From positions 71,025 to 135,024 of the forward strand of contig BDSI01000163.1 of the NCBI GenBank assembly GCA_003117195.1: DNA of 64,000 nucleotides, in the 5' to 3' direction. The position numbers were made by a program, and so were the translations under genes. Positions 1 through 13,516 of the stretch are shown here, piece after piece. Below the pieces are notes generated by a model. The model was not told the DNA's origin. It did not search any database and saw only the letters and a list, made by a program, of their open reading frames with translations. The stretch is from Eudorina sp. 2006-703-Eu-15. Its lineage: Eukaryota > Chlorophyta > Chlorophyceae > Chlamydomonadales > Volvocaceae. Position 1 is the stretch's first letter; each line of letters opens with the position of its first letter.

Positions 1-2331
<2,331 letters not shown>

Positions 2332-2645
2332 GGCGAGGGGGACCCAGCTACCCGCCCGCCCGTGTGGCCGTGTCATGACACATCTGTGCGGCAGGGGTAG
2401 GGGTCGCAATGGCAGTACCAACGGCAGTGGCAGTAGCAGTAGCAGTCATAATTCAGCGCGGATGGGCTCCAGCCAGCAGCTCCAGCGCCAGTTGTGGTAG
2501 GAGGGCAAGGCAGGGTCGCTCGGCGGCCGGCCCAGCAGCCAGCGCATCCGTACCGCACTTATGTTCAGCGCCTCCAACCCCCCTTGCTCCGCTGGGAATG
2601 AAGGGGGGCGCCTCCGTTCCGCTCGGTTCCGGCACGCATCCTTCT

Positions 2646-2650
2646 GTAAT
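2646..2650 (+). terminator. TGTAA poly(A) signal of the wall-protein gene
   Basis: TGTAA, the usual green-algal polyadenylation signal, lies 315 nt after the stop codon, followed by T-rich sequence. Confidence 0.6.
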
Positions 2651-2659
2651 GATTTAGTT

Positions 2660-4881
2660 TGTATTCTTCAATTTGTTTGAAGTGTCTTGGACAGCTGCAT
2701 TACTGGTAAGTCCTGCCCTGCCTCATGGTTGTAGAGGAGTTTGTACGGCATTAGTCGGATTGTAGTACGCTGGTCTGTGGATGGATGGGACATTGGCCGG
2801 TACGTAGCGAGTGGTGGGAGTCAGCCTCACCGACGTCACATTATTTTATTTCTTTGGGATCGAACCCGCCTTCCCTTTTATGTTACACATTAAAAAATTT
2901 TGGACATGTTGGACAACCTCTTCGGGCGGGTATGCCTGAAGAACCCCTTATTTGGCTACGAACACATCCACATCGATGTACATAATCCGAGAGCCGGAGC
3001 CGCGCTGTGGATAGGGACGCGCGGCCGGTTCATGTATATAGTTAGCGACATGTCGTACATACACACTGCGGCGTATATAGTACGTGTACATACATACATA
3101 CATATTGTGTACAGAGTATCATCATCGATGGACGGATGGGCAGGGGGAAGTTAAGCAGGGAGGACGACAGAGGATGGACCCACGGACCCGTGGGTCAGGA
3201 GGTACATACGGGTGCTGGATGCATGGGAAGGGTGGAGAGGATGATGGGTGATGAGGTTCGCACAGCCTGATTGCTTGCTTGATGCTGCCCGAATATAATA
3301 CACTGGATGGTAGGACCTGCTAGGCTCATCAGTGACTCGCCTGCTGGGCGGTGTGAGCTGGTGGGTGATCATGAGCTTGAGCTCGCTCGAGATGTAACGA
3401 GTCACACAACTGTCTTGGATGGCCTCGCGCGCCATCCCGGCGGCCTTCCAAGATGATTGCCCTCTGTCGCACACATTGCTTGGAAGCCGCATGCGGCACT
3501 ACTGTGGTCTGCCAAGGTTGCTGTTGGGTGATGAGGACACACCCGTCGGCCCGGGCGCTGTACGACACGAAACACCCCCCCTCCATTTACCCCTACACCT
3601 CCTCTTGGGTGGTCAGCGCGAGACACGTACAGAAGCTGCGAGGCGGCGGCGGCCCCAGCGCAGGTTCATCCGCGACTACCGGGGCTGGGCCAACGGTTGC
3701 CTTGCCCCCTCACGTGCCACATGCCGGCCCTTCTCTTCTCTGTGTATGCGGGCTGCTTGTGATAGTTGGCGGGGTAATAAGCGGATTTTCCGACGGGCTC
3801 CTGCTTGCCGCTACGAACGTCATGGGACATATCTACATACGGTACCCGAGCCAACAGCCGCCACAGCGGGTTGCCTTACTCCTCTTAACCGCCCTGTCAC
3901 GGCGCCAGTGGCAGGGGGTTTATCGGCGGCGCCAACGATTTTACCGCCCAAACCCGGAAACTATACACCCAGGAGCCGGCAGCGTAGCTGGCTTGGCGCG
4001 CTGCACAGACTGGTGCGTGTTGGCCTTCCTCTCGATGATGAAACAGCAAGTTGACTGGCAGCGATCTACCTATTTCAGGGCGGCCATCCGATGGTCAGAC
4101 CTCAGATATCACAACGCCCGAGCTGGTGCGCCCGCAGCCCCAGCCATAACGCGGGTGGATACGTCTCAGACAGGCCCCTTAATCGCCATCCTGGCTCTAC
4201 GCGAACTCCTCTTTTTGTTGCATTTGCTGCACCGAGTGCAACCTCCCGACAGTGACCCACGTACCCCAGGTCAACCTTGGTCGAGAACCCAACCCGTTCC
4301 ACCATACCTACCAGTCAGGAGCCCGATGTAACCGGCATTGTAATTAATCGTCACTGTAACCGCACTTGCAGTGTAACCGCCACTATAACCGTCGTCACCA
4401 CTACTTTCACCAACCGCACCAGCGGCCGCGAAGGTGAGCAGCGCCCCGGCATACATGTGCACCATTAGGTACGTGTGCGTGTGAGCCATGTGTGTATCCG
4501 CAGCATCGATCTCCCATAGCTGCAACCCATCCACCCTAGAGGCGCTGCAACCGAGCGGATCCGCACCGTCACCGCACCGCCCCTGGCCACTCCAGCCCCG
4601 GCCCAACCGCCTCGCCTCCACCGTGCGCTACCTGCCTTCCTGCCGACAGCGGCAAGCCTGAGCCATCCACTCAGAGCTAAGTGCCCCTCCAACGAACACT
4701 CCTCTCCGGAGAAAATCCGCTCCGGCGCCCACGCCGTGCAGCCCCGCTGGCGGGCGCCGGCAAATCGCCCCGTCGCTGGGGCAGCACCCGCGCTCCTCCA
4801 GGGCCCTCCGCGCTTGGATGTGGATGTGGATGTGGCGGTGCAAAGGGACGTCACGCCGCCCTGTCACCGAACGCCGCCCAG
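2660..4881. other. Gap without a supported gene
   Basis: Contains AT-richer sequence with TA/TACA-rich simple repeats near 3040-3110. An 879-nt open frame at 3453-4331 (+) has no recognisable domain, and a cluster of TGTAA sites follows at 4327-4376. On the minus strand near 4230 a short Cys-rich phrase (CTRCSKCNKK) resembles one near 16740 (ARCSECNKK), suggesting a small shared repeat. Nothing is strong enough to call as a gene. Confidence 0.5.
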
Positions 4882-6613
4882 TCACCGAGTGACGTTCCCT
4901 GCGGGGGTGCTGGCACTGGCAGCGGCGCCCTGGGCCCCCTCCCCGCCGTCCTTCGCCGCCGCGGCAGCCGCGGCCTTAGCGGCCTTGGCGGCCTCGGCCT
5001 CCCGGATACCCTGGCGGAGACCCAACACTGGCAGGAGTGGGGGTGACACAGGGGATGGAGGCGACTGTTGGTCGGCTATGTCGTAATTTATACAGCCCGG
5101 TGAAGCTGTTGTGCCGCGGCGGCGCTGCTCACGCACCGCTGGCGAAGGTTCACGTGCCCAAGCTTTCGATATTCGTCACCACAACCCGAGCTGAGCTTGG
5201 CATTGCCCCTTCGCCAGCCCAGCGAATCCGATTCGCGCTGTGAGATGAGATGGCATGACCATGACATGATATGACATGATATGGCAGGACGTGGTCGCTG
5301 TGTCCTACCGGGACCCAGTCAGGTTCCGGCCTCCGGAGCGACATGACGGGTGGACCAACCCCAGGAAGGGGCCTAGGGGTCAGGCCCCGGACAGGGTTGT
5401 AGGACCACTAGGAGCCCCTAGAGCCCCTAGCGCCCCCGCTGTTCCCCGCGGCGTCCGCGGTCCAGGGCCCCACAGGGCGGAGACAGTGTCCATCCAACAC
5501 CCACAAGCCCAAGCACCCAATCAGCACAAGAGCCTCCTCCCCATATTCGGCCTCCCAGCCTTGCGCGGTACTCTACTCACCCACGAAGAGGTTCGTGATG
5601 GTGAGCAGGCTCTCCGCGGCCCCGTGCAGCCAGTCCACATTGGCGAGGCTGGTGCCGAAGTGCGTCTTGGCTGCGTGGCAGAGGTGGGAGGGCGGATGGC
5701 GGCAAGCAAGGCCGTGGTGTGGGTGCTGGTGCTGGCGAGGGATCCCGATGTGCCACATGACGGGCTGGCGGGGGACGGCGGGGGACGATGGCAAGGGCGA
5801 CTGGAGTCCAGCGGGCGCGGGGCGGCCCGCTCCGCAACGGCGGCACCTCAGTGATCTACCACAGTTGGTGGCGGGGTGGGTTGCGGCGAGGTGGCCTCGT
5901 AAAGACACAACGTACGAGGGTGAAACAGAATTGGGTTGCTGAGAGAGTGGCCCGCGGCAGCGCTGGTCTAGCAAACCAAATCAGGACCAAACCCAACTCG
6001 ACCTTTCTGATCTCCGCCAGCACCTGCTGCATTTCATCGGTGTGCACCATTTGGCGGCCCCTCCCTTCCGTAGCCTCGTTCAGTAATGAAGATGGGGCAA
6101 CCACCCGGTCCCCTCGCACCGTAGATGCCCGCAGGAATGGTAGCACCCACGAACACGAGCAGGAAGTAGAACCCAAAGAGCGTCAGAGGCGGCGTCTTGC
6201 CGGACTTTGTGAGAAAGAAGAGGAAGCACAGGTACGGGAAGAGGCTCATCGCGAACAGCTGCGGCGCCAGAGACTGCAGCGGCGGGGGCCAGCGGGGTCA
6301 AGCACGCGCTCCAGACCAGCAGAAGAGGGCCGAAATCCATCCGGTTTCATGAATCCGCGCAGCGCCTCACCGCCGCATCGACGCTTGGCGCCCATGCCTG
6401 ATCGAAAGGGAAAACTTGCGTTGCCACAGCCGTCCTATCGCATTGAGACTCCCGGACAGGGACATGATGCGTCGGCATCCCAAATCGCGATCCAATTTTA
6501 AATCGAACATAATTGCTTCCAAGTAGTGTGGCGCTTGGCCTTTTGCTTCCGTCTAAACGAAGCGAACAGCTTCGGCATTGGCGAAGAACCGAAAAACTCG
6601 ACATTGTTGTCAA
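4882..6613 (-). CDS. DUF3593-family chloroplast membrane protein
   Basis: Four exons in minus order: 6613-6371, 6273-6120, 5670-5581 and 5027-4882. All introns are GT-AG and the phases close to 210 residues. Residues 1-81 (MTTMSSFSVLRQCRSCSLRL...) look like a chloroplast transit peptide rich in Ser, Arg and Ala. Exon 2 carries two hydrophobic helices (SLFPYLCFLFFLTKSG and FGFYFLLVFVGATIPAGIY). Exon 3 holds the conserved signature AKTHFGTSLANVDWLHGAAE, and exon 4 starts VLGLRQGIREAEA before an Ala-rich tail. This is the conserved core of DUF3593, a small membrane-protein family known to me from cyanobacteria and plant or algal plastids with no established biochemical role. The core is intact. 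It is divergently transcribed from the DNA glycosylase gene. No minus-strand TGTAA was found close downstream, so the 3' end is open. Confidence 0.88.
5250..5510. repeat. Interspersed repeat inside the DUF3593 intron
   Basis: The stretch with GGACCACTAGGAGCCCCTAG and CGCGGCGTCCGCGGTCCAGG recurs at about 19440-19575 with few differences. It also contains short ATGACATGATATGACATG direct repeats at 5255-5285. Not identified further. Confidence 0.7.
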
Positions 6614-7063
6614 CTATGCAATGGCTGATATCAGAAAGACAGATAAACGTTTGATGTGCACCAGGCTTTGTCAAATGATCCCGTACTTACGGTTATACGA
6701 CACCATCGTGGCACGCGGATGAACGCGTCTTCGGGCTGCTGCGTTGAAGTGTAAACCTTGCGAAGCTGGGGTAATATTGTGGTTGAATGAAACATTTCCC
6801 AGCTTTTGCTTTCTTGATGCTGTCACGAAAACCTTCAAGTATTGTTTTGGTGAAGGCTATAAAAGCACTGATGCTCCGGAAAAGCACGCCACAGATAGGC
6901 GCATTACCCGCGTAGTTCATAGCTATTTCGACGTCACTATCGCGCGTGTGCCCTTGCGCTGTTGAAACTTCGTCAGAGATAGGCGCCGTTGGGCCGAGCG
7001 CCTGTGACCGCCCCGAACACCCACTCGTGGGGGGACAGCTGCCAGTGACGCGCAACGGGAGAC
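6614..7063. promoter_or_regulatory. Divergent promoter region between the DUF3593 and glycosylase genes
   Basis: About 450 bp separate the two predicted start codons, on opposite strands. The region is clearly AT-richer than its surroundings and is the only place from which both genes can be driven. Confidence 0.6.
6859..6866 (+). promoter_or_regulatory. TATA box (TATAAAAG)
   Basis: TATAAAAG on the plus strand, about 200 nt before the predicted ATG of the glycosylase gene at 7064. The orientation fits the plus-strand gene. Confidence 0.5.
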
Positions 7064-10000
7064 ATGGTGGAGGGGTGAGGACCTGGCGCATTTGGACGGG
7101 GTCTAACTCTTGAGGGGCAGGGTATCCCACGCATCGGCGACCCGGGAGTGACGATAGCTCCTGTGCCCCCACGTCCACGACGAGCATCCCTCGGCACAGC
7201 GACGAGTTATTTGTGTGCAGCACACGTCCTGCGCCCCGCTTGCCCTCATCCCAACAGCATCCTTCGGGCGGGCTGCAGCAGCCCGTGAACCTCCCTCCGC
7301 CGCGAAGCAGAAGCCTCCCGCCGCGCCGGTCTATCTCCAGTCCTCTCGACAACCGCATGCGCGCGTCGGACATATCAGCATCCTCATTTCCCCCAATGTA
7401 TGCTGGGTCCCAATACGCTGCGCCTTCCCGGGGTCTGGTCCCGGTCTCCCGGTCCCGGTCCTCGCAGGCACCAGTGCCACCGCGTCGCGGCCGCCCACCG
7501 GCGGCTGCTGGTGGGCCGCTCCTTCACTGCCAAGTCACCAAACGGCCGCTTCAAGGAGGGTGCGTCTCGTTCGCGGCGCACACGGTTAGAAGGCCACTGA
7601 CTCGTATGAGTACCGCTGATGCCGGGCATGCGGGCAGGCATGGGCCGCATCCATGGACGCGCATTTGCAGTGCCGTACGTATGGAGGGCTGCTCGGGGCG
7701 GATAAGGGCCCACATGACACCGGGGGTTATGTGGCCGACAGGAACTGTACCGCCTCTCCTCGGGACCCGCCTCAACCCAACCTGGCAGGTGCGGCCGCCA
7801 TCAACTCCAAGCCGCTGCAGCGCATCGAGGTGCACGGAAAGAACCTGTTCTACTTCTTCGGCGGATCCGGTGGTGGTGTGTCCTCCGCAGCACCCGCACC
7901 CGCACCAGCACCGGCAAGCCCCCTCCGCACTCCACCGCCGCCGCCGCCGGGCCGTCCCACGCGCGGCCACGTGAATAGCAGTGCTGCTGCTGCTGCTGGT
8001 GGTGGCGGCGCCAGCACCAGCAGCAGCAGCAGGGGCAACAGCAGCCGGACCACCAGCAGCAGCAGCAACAGCGACGGACGACTGGGCAGCGCAGCGGCCG
8101 CGCATGCCGTGGACGGCGCGGACGCCGACGACGGGACGGTGGTGATGCACGTGCACTTCGGGATGAGCGGCGCCTTCCGTACGATGGCACTGCCGGGTCC
8201 GCCGCCGACTGACACCACCCGTCTGGAGCTGGTGAACATGGTGCGCGGCGGGCCCCGGCGGATGTACGGATGGCCCTGACTGCTGCATACGAGATCAGGC
8301 CGCTCTGTTGCCGGATCCGGGAAGTGTGCTTCGGATGACCGCCTCATGCGCTGGGTCCGCGAGGGTCCTGTACCTGCAGGATATCATTTTGGCTTTCATC
8401 CGTTGGCAGTTAACACGGGATCATGAGGACAGCTCCGGGCCAGCGGCCCTGCGGGTGCCGGTCCAACCTCCCGGGAGGCGACTGCGCCTCGGCGCCAACA
8501 CCCGTTGCGGGGGCATCGGTTCCGACACCCCATTGGGGGGGCATCGGTGGCTGCGGTGGCATCGGCTGACGGCGTGTCTCTTGCCCCTTGCAGGAGATGG
8601 GGCTGGTGGCGCACCTGAGCGCGATGACGGTGAACCATGGGTCACTGGCGCTGTACAGGTCCAAGGCGGCGCAGCTGGGGGAGGATCCGCTGCGGGAGGA
8701 CGCGGACAAGGAGGTGGGTGGAGGAATGGTTCGTGCCGGTGTTTACGCTTTTAGTCAGTAATCAGTTGGAGGCCTACAAGGTGGACGTCGTCACTTCAAC
8801 ACTACAGATCCTGGTACAGTCAATTCTTCACCGGACCTCTGCTCGGGCTGCAGCGCAGTCTGGAATACGTCTACTAATGTCCTGTAGACCTGTACCCTCC
8901 CTTATCCCACTCCCCACCTCCCAACCCCGACCCCGTTTCTTTCCGCGCCTCCCTCCGGTCCCCCATCCCCCGCAGCTGCTGTGGAGTCGGGTGTCCAAGA
9001 GCCGCAAACCCGTCGGGCTGGTGCTGATGGACCAGAGCATGATCGCGGGGGTGGGCAACATCTACCGCGCGGAGATCCTGTTCAAGTCGGGGGTGCACCC
9101 CGAGCTCCCCGCCTGCGACCTCAGCAGGCAGCAGTTCGACAGGGTTTGGTGAGGCCGGGGCAGGGGTACGGCGGGCGGGCGGGTCGGGGTCGGGGTTTCA
9201 CCCAAGACACGCGCACCCTCTCGGACCTCTAGGGCTTCACCGAGGTCTGCGTATCACCCTCCGAGAAGGAGGTGAATGAGCACGGCAGTCGCCGACGCTC
9301 CACCGCGCCCCGCCACCGCCACTGCCGTTCCTCCCCATAGAGCCTCCTCCCCATACCCTTCGGTACCCGGTGTGTAAACGCCTCCCTCCCTCCCTCCCTC
9401 CCTCCCTCCCTCCCTCCCTCCCTCCCTCCCTCCCTCCTCCCTCCCTCCCTCCCTCCCTCCTCCCTCCCTCCTCCCTCCTCCTCCCTCCCTCCCTCCCTCC
9501 CTCCCTCCCTCCTCCCTCCCTCCCTCCTCCCTCCCTCCCTCCCTCCCTCCCTCCTCCCTCCCTCCCTCCCTCCCTCCCTCCCTCCTCCTCCCTCCCTCCC
9601 TCCCTCCTCCCTCCCTCCCTCCCTCCCTCCTCCCTCCTCCCTCCCTCCCTCCTCCCTCCCTCCCTCCCTCCCTCCCTCCCTCCCTCCCTCCCTCCTCCCT
9701 CCCTCCCTCCCTCCCTCCCTCCCTCCTCCCTCCCTCCCTCCCTCCCTCCCTCCCTCCCTCCCTCCCTCCCTCCCTCCCTCCCTCCCTCCCTCCCTCCCTC
9801 CCTCCCTCCCTCCCCTCCCTCCCTCCTCCCTCCCTCCCTCCAAAGGTACCACTGCGTGGCGCTACTGCAGCGGGGCTTCGTGAGCGGCTCCATCATAACG
9901 GTGGATCCCGAGGAGGCGGGCGGCTGGGCAGGCCGTGGACTCGGAGGTGAGGTGCGCCAGGGAGGGGAGGGAGGGCCGGGGGCCAGGGCCGGGTGAAAGG

Positions 10001-13000
10001 TCGGGCCACACACCTGGCCGGAGGATAGGGACGGGTCTCGAGCGAGGTAGCGGTCGTGGGAGGCAGGCGGCGAGCGTGCAGCCCCGGGGGGACATCCGGG
10101 TTGGGTGGAGGGGGTGTGCCTCTTGGGTTGGAAGCAGCGGATCTTTTGAACCCAACCGCGAACTCTTAACCAGCTCAACCCGACCCGACCCGTCCTGTCC
10201 CAACGCGACCCGACCCGACCCGACCCGACCCGACCCGACCCGACCCGACCCGACCCGAACCACCTCAGGTACATTTACAACCAGAAGATGTGCGGCCGCT
10301 GCAAGGGGCCCGTGCGCACCTGGGACATGGCCGCCCGCACCGTCTACTGCTGCGAGACATGCCAGCCGCTCAGAAGGGAACAGCAGCAGCGGCAGCAGCA
10401 GCGGCAGCCGACGGGGGTGGCCGGCGCCGCGACCGCAGGCGCAGGTGACGGTGACGGTGGCGGCACGCCGCTGGCGCCCGCGCGACTGGCGGCCATGGCG
10501 GCCGCGCGCCCTGCGCGGCTGTTTCGGAGCCACTGTGCCCCGGACGACCCGGAGGATGCGGAGGTGGCGCCGGGCAAGGTACGACTGATGGCCGGAGGGC
10601 ACGAAGCCTCTTGGAGCAGAGGATTGGGAAGGATCTCGGGCCTCTGGAACCCGCCTTGCCCTCCCTAAACCTTGGAACGCAAGTGATGGGGGAATCCGAT
10701 GGCATCTGAGAGAGGGGGACGATCGTGAGGTTGGCATCCCAATAATTTAAAGTGCGACCGGCAATAGGCGGTATGCCAGGCACCGTGTCCAGGTCATTCT
10801 GAACTTTGGGGGGGGGGGTTGCTCCACATTCTGTTCTGCAAGAGCGGACGGCGGTACCTGCTTGGTGCACACCGGGCGCTGCGGGTTCTTGAGTGACTTG
10901 AGAGTTACAACTGCAGGACTCCGCCGCTCGACTGCGTGACGTGCCGCGCCGCGACGATCTGCCCGAGTGCGGGGCTCGGGTGCACTGACGCGGTCAGCAA
11001 GCACCATGTCGCCCTCTGATCCTCGACGGAGCATCAAGCACCATTACAAATTGCCGTACCTCACGGTCGTTTTTTCCTCCATGCGGGCGGCCGAATGTCG
11101 GACCGCGTGCGGCTGTCGAAGGGAAGGAAGGGTGCGGCTTCGTGCCTCGCCACCCGGCCTCCCCCACCCGGCCGCCTCGCCCCGGCAGTTCCTGACAGCA
11201 TGCCTCGCCTTGCTGCAACAACCTAGTCCAACCTTGCCTCTCCCCATTCGGCCTCACCCGCAGCTGACCGTCAAGCAGCTCAAGACCCGACTGGTGGCGC
11301 TCAATTTGGACACCCGGGGGACCAAGCCGCAGCTGGTGGAGCGACTGGAGACGGCCCTGCGATGGCAGCGAACCCAGACCCAGGCCCAGGATCAGGATTT
11401 GGATCAGGCCCAGAAGAAGCAGCTTAAGCGAAGGGAGGGGGCGGAGCCGGACCAGGAGCCGAAGGAGCCGAAGGACGAGGAGGAGGAGGACAGCGTCGTC
11501 ACCCTGGACCGAGCTGAGCTGGCCCTGAGCGATCGCATGACCGTGGGTGGGTACGGAGGATGTACGGGACGGGTCGCGAAGGGCAACGGCATCCGCTGCT
11601 TGGCCTTCCCTGGGCACTTGCAGCCCACTAGGGCCACGGGTGGACGTGGATTGGTCACCCCGGCGCGCTCCGCTCCGAGTGGGGTCGCGCGGCGTGTGTG
11701 TACTGCTTCGGAGGACGCCATGCGCGCACCCCGCACCAGTCGAAACGGCCGGTAGGGCGCGGGCGGGCAGGCGGGGTTGGGGATGGGGGAATGGGTACCG
11801 CACTTGGCGCTGCACGGTCCAACAGTGGCCCCTTGGCCGGTTCAGGAGTCGTGACCGTGGCCTTGACGTGAGGCCACAACCCCTCGCCCTCCCTGCCTCC
11901 CCGCCTCCCCGTCTCCCTGCCTCCCCGCCTCCCCGTCTCCCTGCCTCCCCTGCCCAGGGCCCTACTCGTCCGGCCGCCCCCCTGCAGACCCCAGAGCAGC
12001 CGCGGGGGCCTCCCAGCCGGGCGAGGACCTGTCCCGACTGACCGTCGTGCAGCTGAGGGCGCGGCTGCGGGAGCGGGGCCTCACCACCCGGGGCACAAAG
12101 CCGACTCTGCTGGAGCGCCTGGCGGCCGCGCTTGCGGCCGCCGCTGCCGCCGCTCAGCCCGCCGCCGCCGCCATTGCAGCCGCCGCAGCGGCCGCACCTG
12201 CTGCTGTGGCGGAGATGAAGGCGGAAGTGGAGGTCGTGGTGGTGGCAGCGCCGCCGCAGGGTTCGCCCGCAACCCCGCGCGGTCCAGCTCCGGTCTTGGG
12301 AGGTGATGCGGGTGGTGGAGCAACGTCGGAGGAGACGCCGCCGACAGCCGCACCGCCGCGGCCCCGTAAGGCGGCCAGGCACATGGCCGTGGGGCTGAGC
12401 TCCCCGGACGCGGCGGCGATCGCGGCCGCGGCTCAGGATGCGGTTTCGCCGGTGCCGCTCAGAGCCATTTACGACGCTGACGTCACGCCAGCGGCTGACG
12501 GCGGCGGCGGCAGCGGCAGGGGTATGTACGACATCCAGCCGGGCATCCGTGGCCTGGAGGCGCACATGGCGTCAGCCAGGGTGAGTTGGGGGGGGCCGGC
12601 GGAAGGGCGGGGGGGAGGAAGAGTGGCGGCGCGTGCAGCGGGGCACCAACACCCATCCGCACATCTGCACGCGTTGCCCCATTTCGGCCTGTGGGTTGTG
12701 CGGGGGAAATGGTGGGTGCGATCCTTACCAGTCCGTCCCACGGAGGACTACCGCCGCTGCTGCCTCCACTGTTACTGCTGCTGCTGTGGCTGCTGCCTTG
12801 GAAACCGCTTGTCGGCCCAGTGGCTGTCCCAGTGATGTTTCCGGCGGCTTCCGGCAGCTCCGTGGCAGCAGTGCGGCCATCACCAGGGCAGCTCGTCCCA
12901 CCTCGCGTGTCTCTCAGCTGACCCCAGGGCAGGGGATGTTGTCGTATGCACCCCACCGCCCTGCCCCCCGAGGAAGGGGCCCTGGGGCCACCCTGGCCCG

Positions 13001-13516
13001 TTGCCGTACATGTAGTACCCGAGTATGGGATGTACAGCATCCACTCCTCGCGCCGCCCTGTGTACATACGGTACCATATGCGCGTGCGAGCTGCAGGACG
13101 CGGCGTTCGAGAAGCTCCTGGCGGGTGAGAACCGGGCGGTGGAGCACGTGGCGCTGGAGGACGATGAGGTGGTGGACCTGCTGGCGGCTCAGCCCACCCC
13201 CCGGGCGAGGAAGCGGGCGCGGTCGCTGGCCACGGCCCTGGCGGCGGCTGCAGCGGAGGAGCGCGGCCAGGATGTGGGGGAGGAGGGCGGTGGGGAGAAC
13301 AACGGCGCGGCGCAGCAGCCGACCGGGGATGCGTCGGAGCCTGAGCGGGAGGGGGCTGGTGCGGGATGGGAGGGAGAGGAGGCGGGTGAGGGCGGGGAGG
13401 GCGGCGGGAGGCGGCTGAGGAAGCGGGCGGCGCGGGCTCGGCCGGGTGTGCGGGGCCCTGAGGTGGCGCGGGCGGCGGCGGTGCGGACGCGACTAGGCGG
13501 ACGGGGGCCGTTGTGA
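7064..13516 (+). CDS. Fpg/Nei-family (NEIL-like) DNA glycosylase with two C-terminal SAP domains
   Basis: Exons: 7064-7074, 7468-7559, 7789-8231, 8594-8713, 8976-9148, 9846-9946, 10269-10578, 11264-11546, 11988-12580 and 13097-13516. Phases close to about 848 residues if one missing base near 9916-9922 is allowed for. The enzyme excises oxidised bases. Landmarks in order: N-terminus MVEG|HQCHRVAAAHRRLLVGR; the lysine of VHGKNLFYFF; VHFGMSGAFRTM; the helix-two-turn-helix LMDQSMIAGVGNIYRAEIL; the zinc finger CGRC-x16-CETC (exon 7). Then come two SAP DNA-binding motifs, LTVKQLKTRLVALNLDTRGT (about residue 417) and LTVVQLRARLRERGLTTRGT (about 529), an Ala-rich linker and an acidic/basic tail ending at 13516. 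A low-complexity Ala/Ser/Gly insertion of about 80 residues interrupts the N-terminal domain. The 11-nt first exon is the weakest part of the model. SAP fusion suggests chromatin or matrix targeting (inference). Confidence 0.82.
9380..9841. repeat. Long polypyrimidine (CCCT/CCT)n tract in a glycosylase intron
   Basis: About 460 nt of irregular CCCT and CCT units, purely pyrimidine on the plus strand, run up to the acceptor of exon 6 at 9846. The tract makes long artefactual open frames (poly Ser-Leu-Pro, poly Gly-Arg-Glu) that are not genes. Confidence 0.95.
10200..10258. repeat. (CGACC)n pentamer array
   Basis: About 11 CGACC units lie just before the acceptor of the zinc-finger exon at 10269 and end with CGAACCACCTCAG. 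Confidence 0.9.

Noticed and set aside
2848..2875. B-box-like GGTTCGATCCC on the minus strand as a tRNA gene
   Set aside because: The T stem pairs poorly and no other tRNA arm can be formed nearby.
3453..4331. 292-codon open frame on the plus strand
   Set aside because: No domain, irregular composition, and overlapping open frames of similar length on both strands. Length alone means little in this GC-rich sequence.
9229..10274. Long Gly-Arg-Glu and Ser-Leu-Pro open frames
   Set aside because: Produced entirely by the polypyrimidine intron tract, which is flanked by true glycosylase exons.
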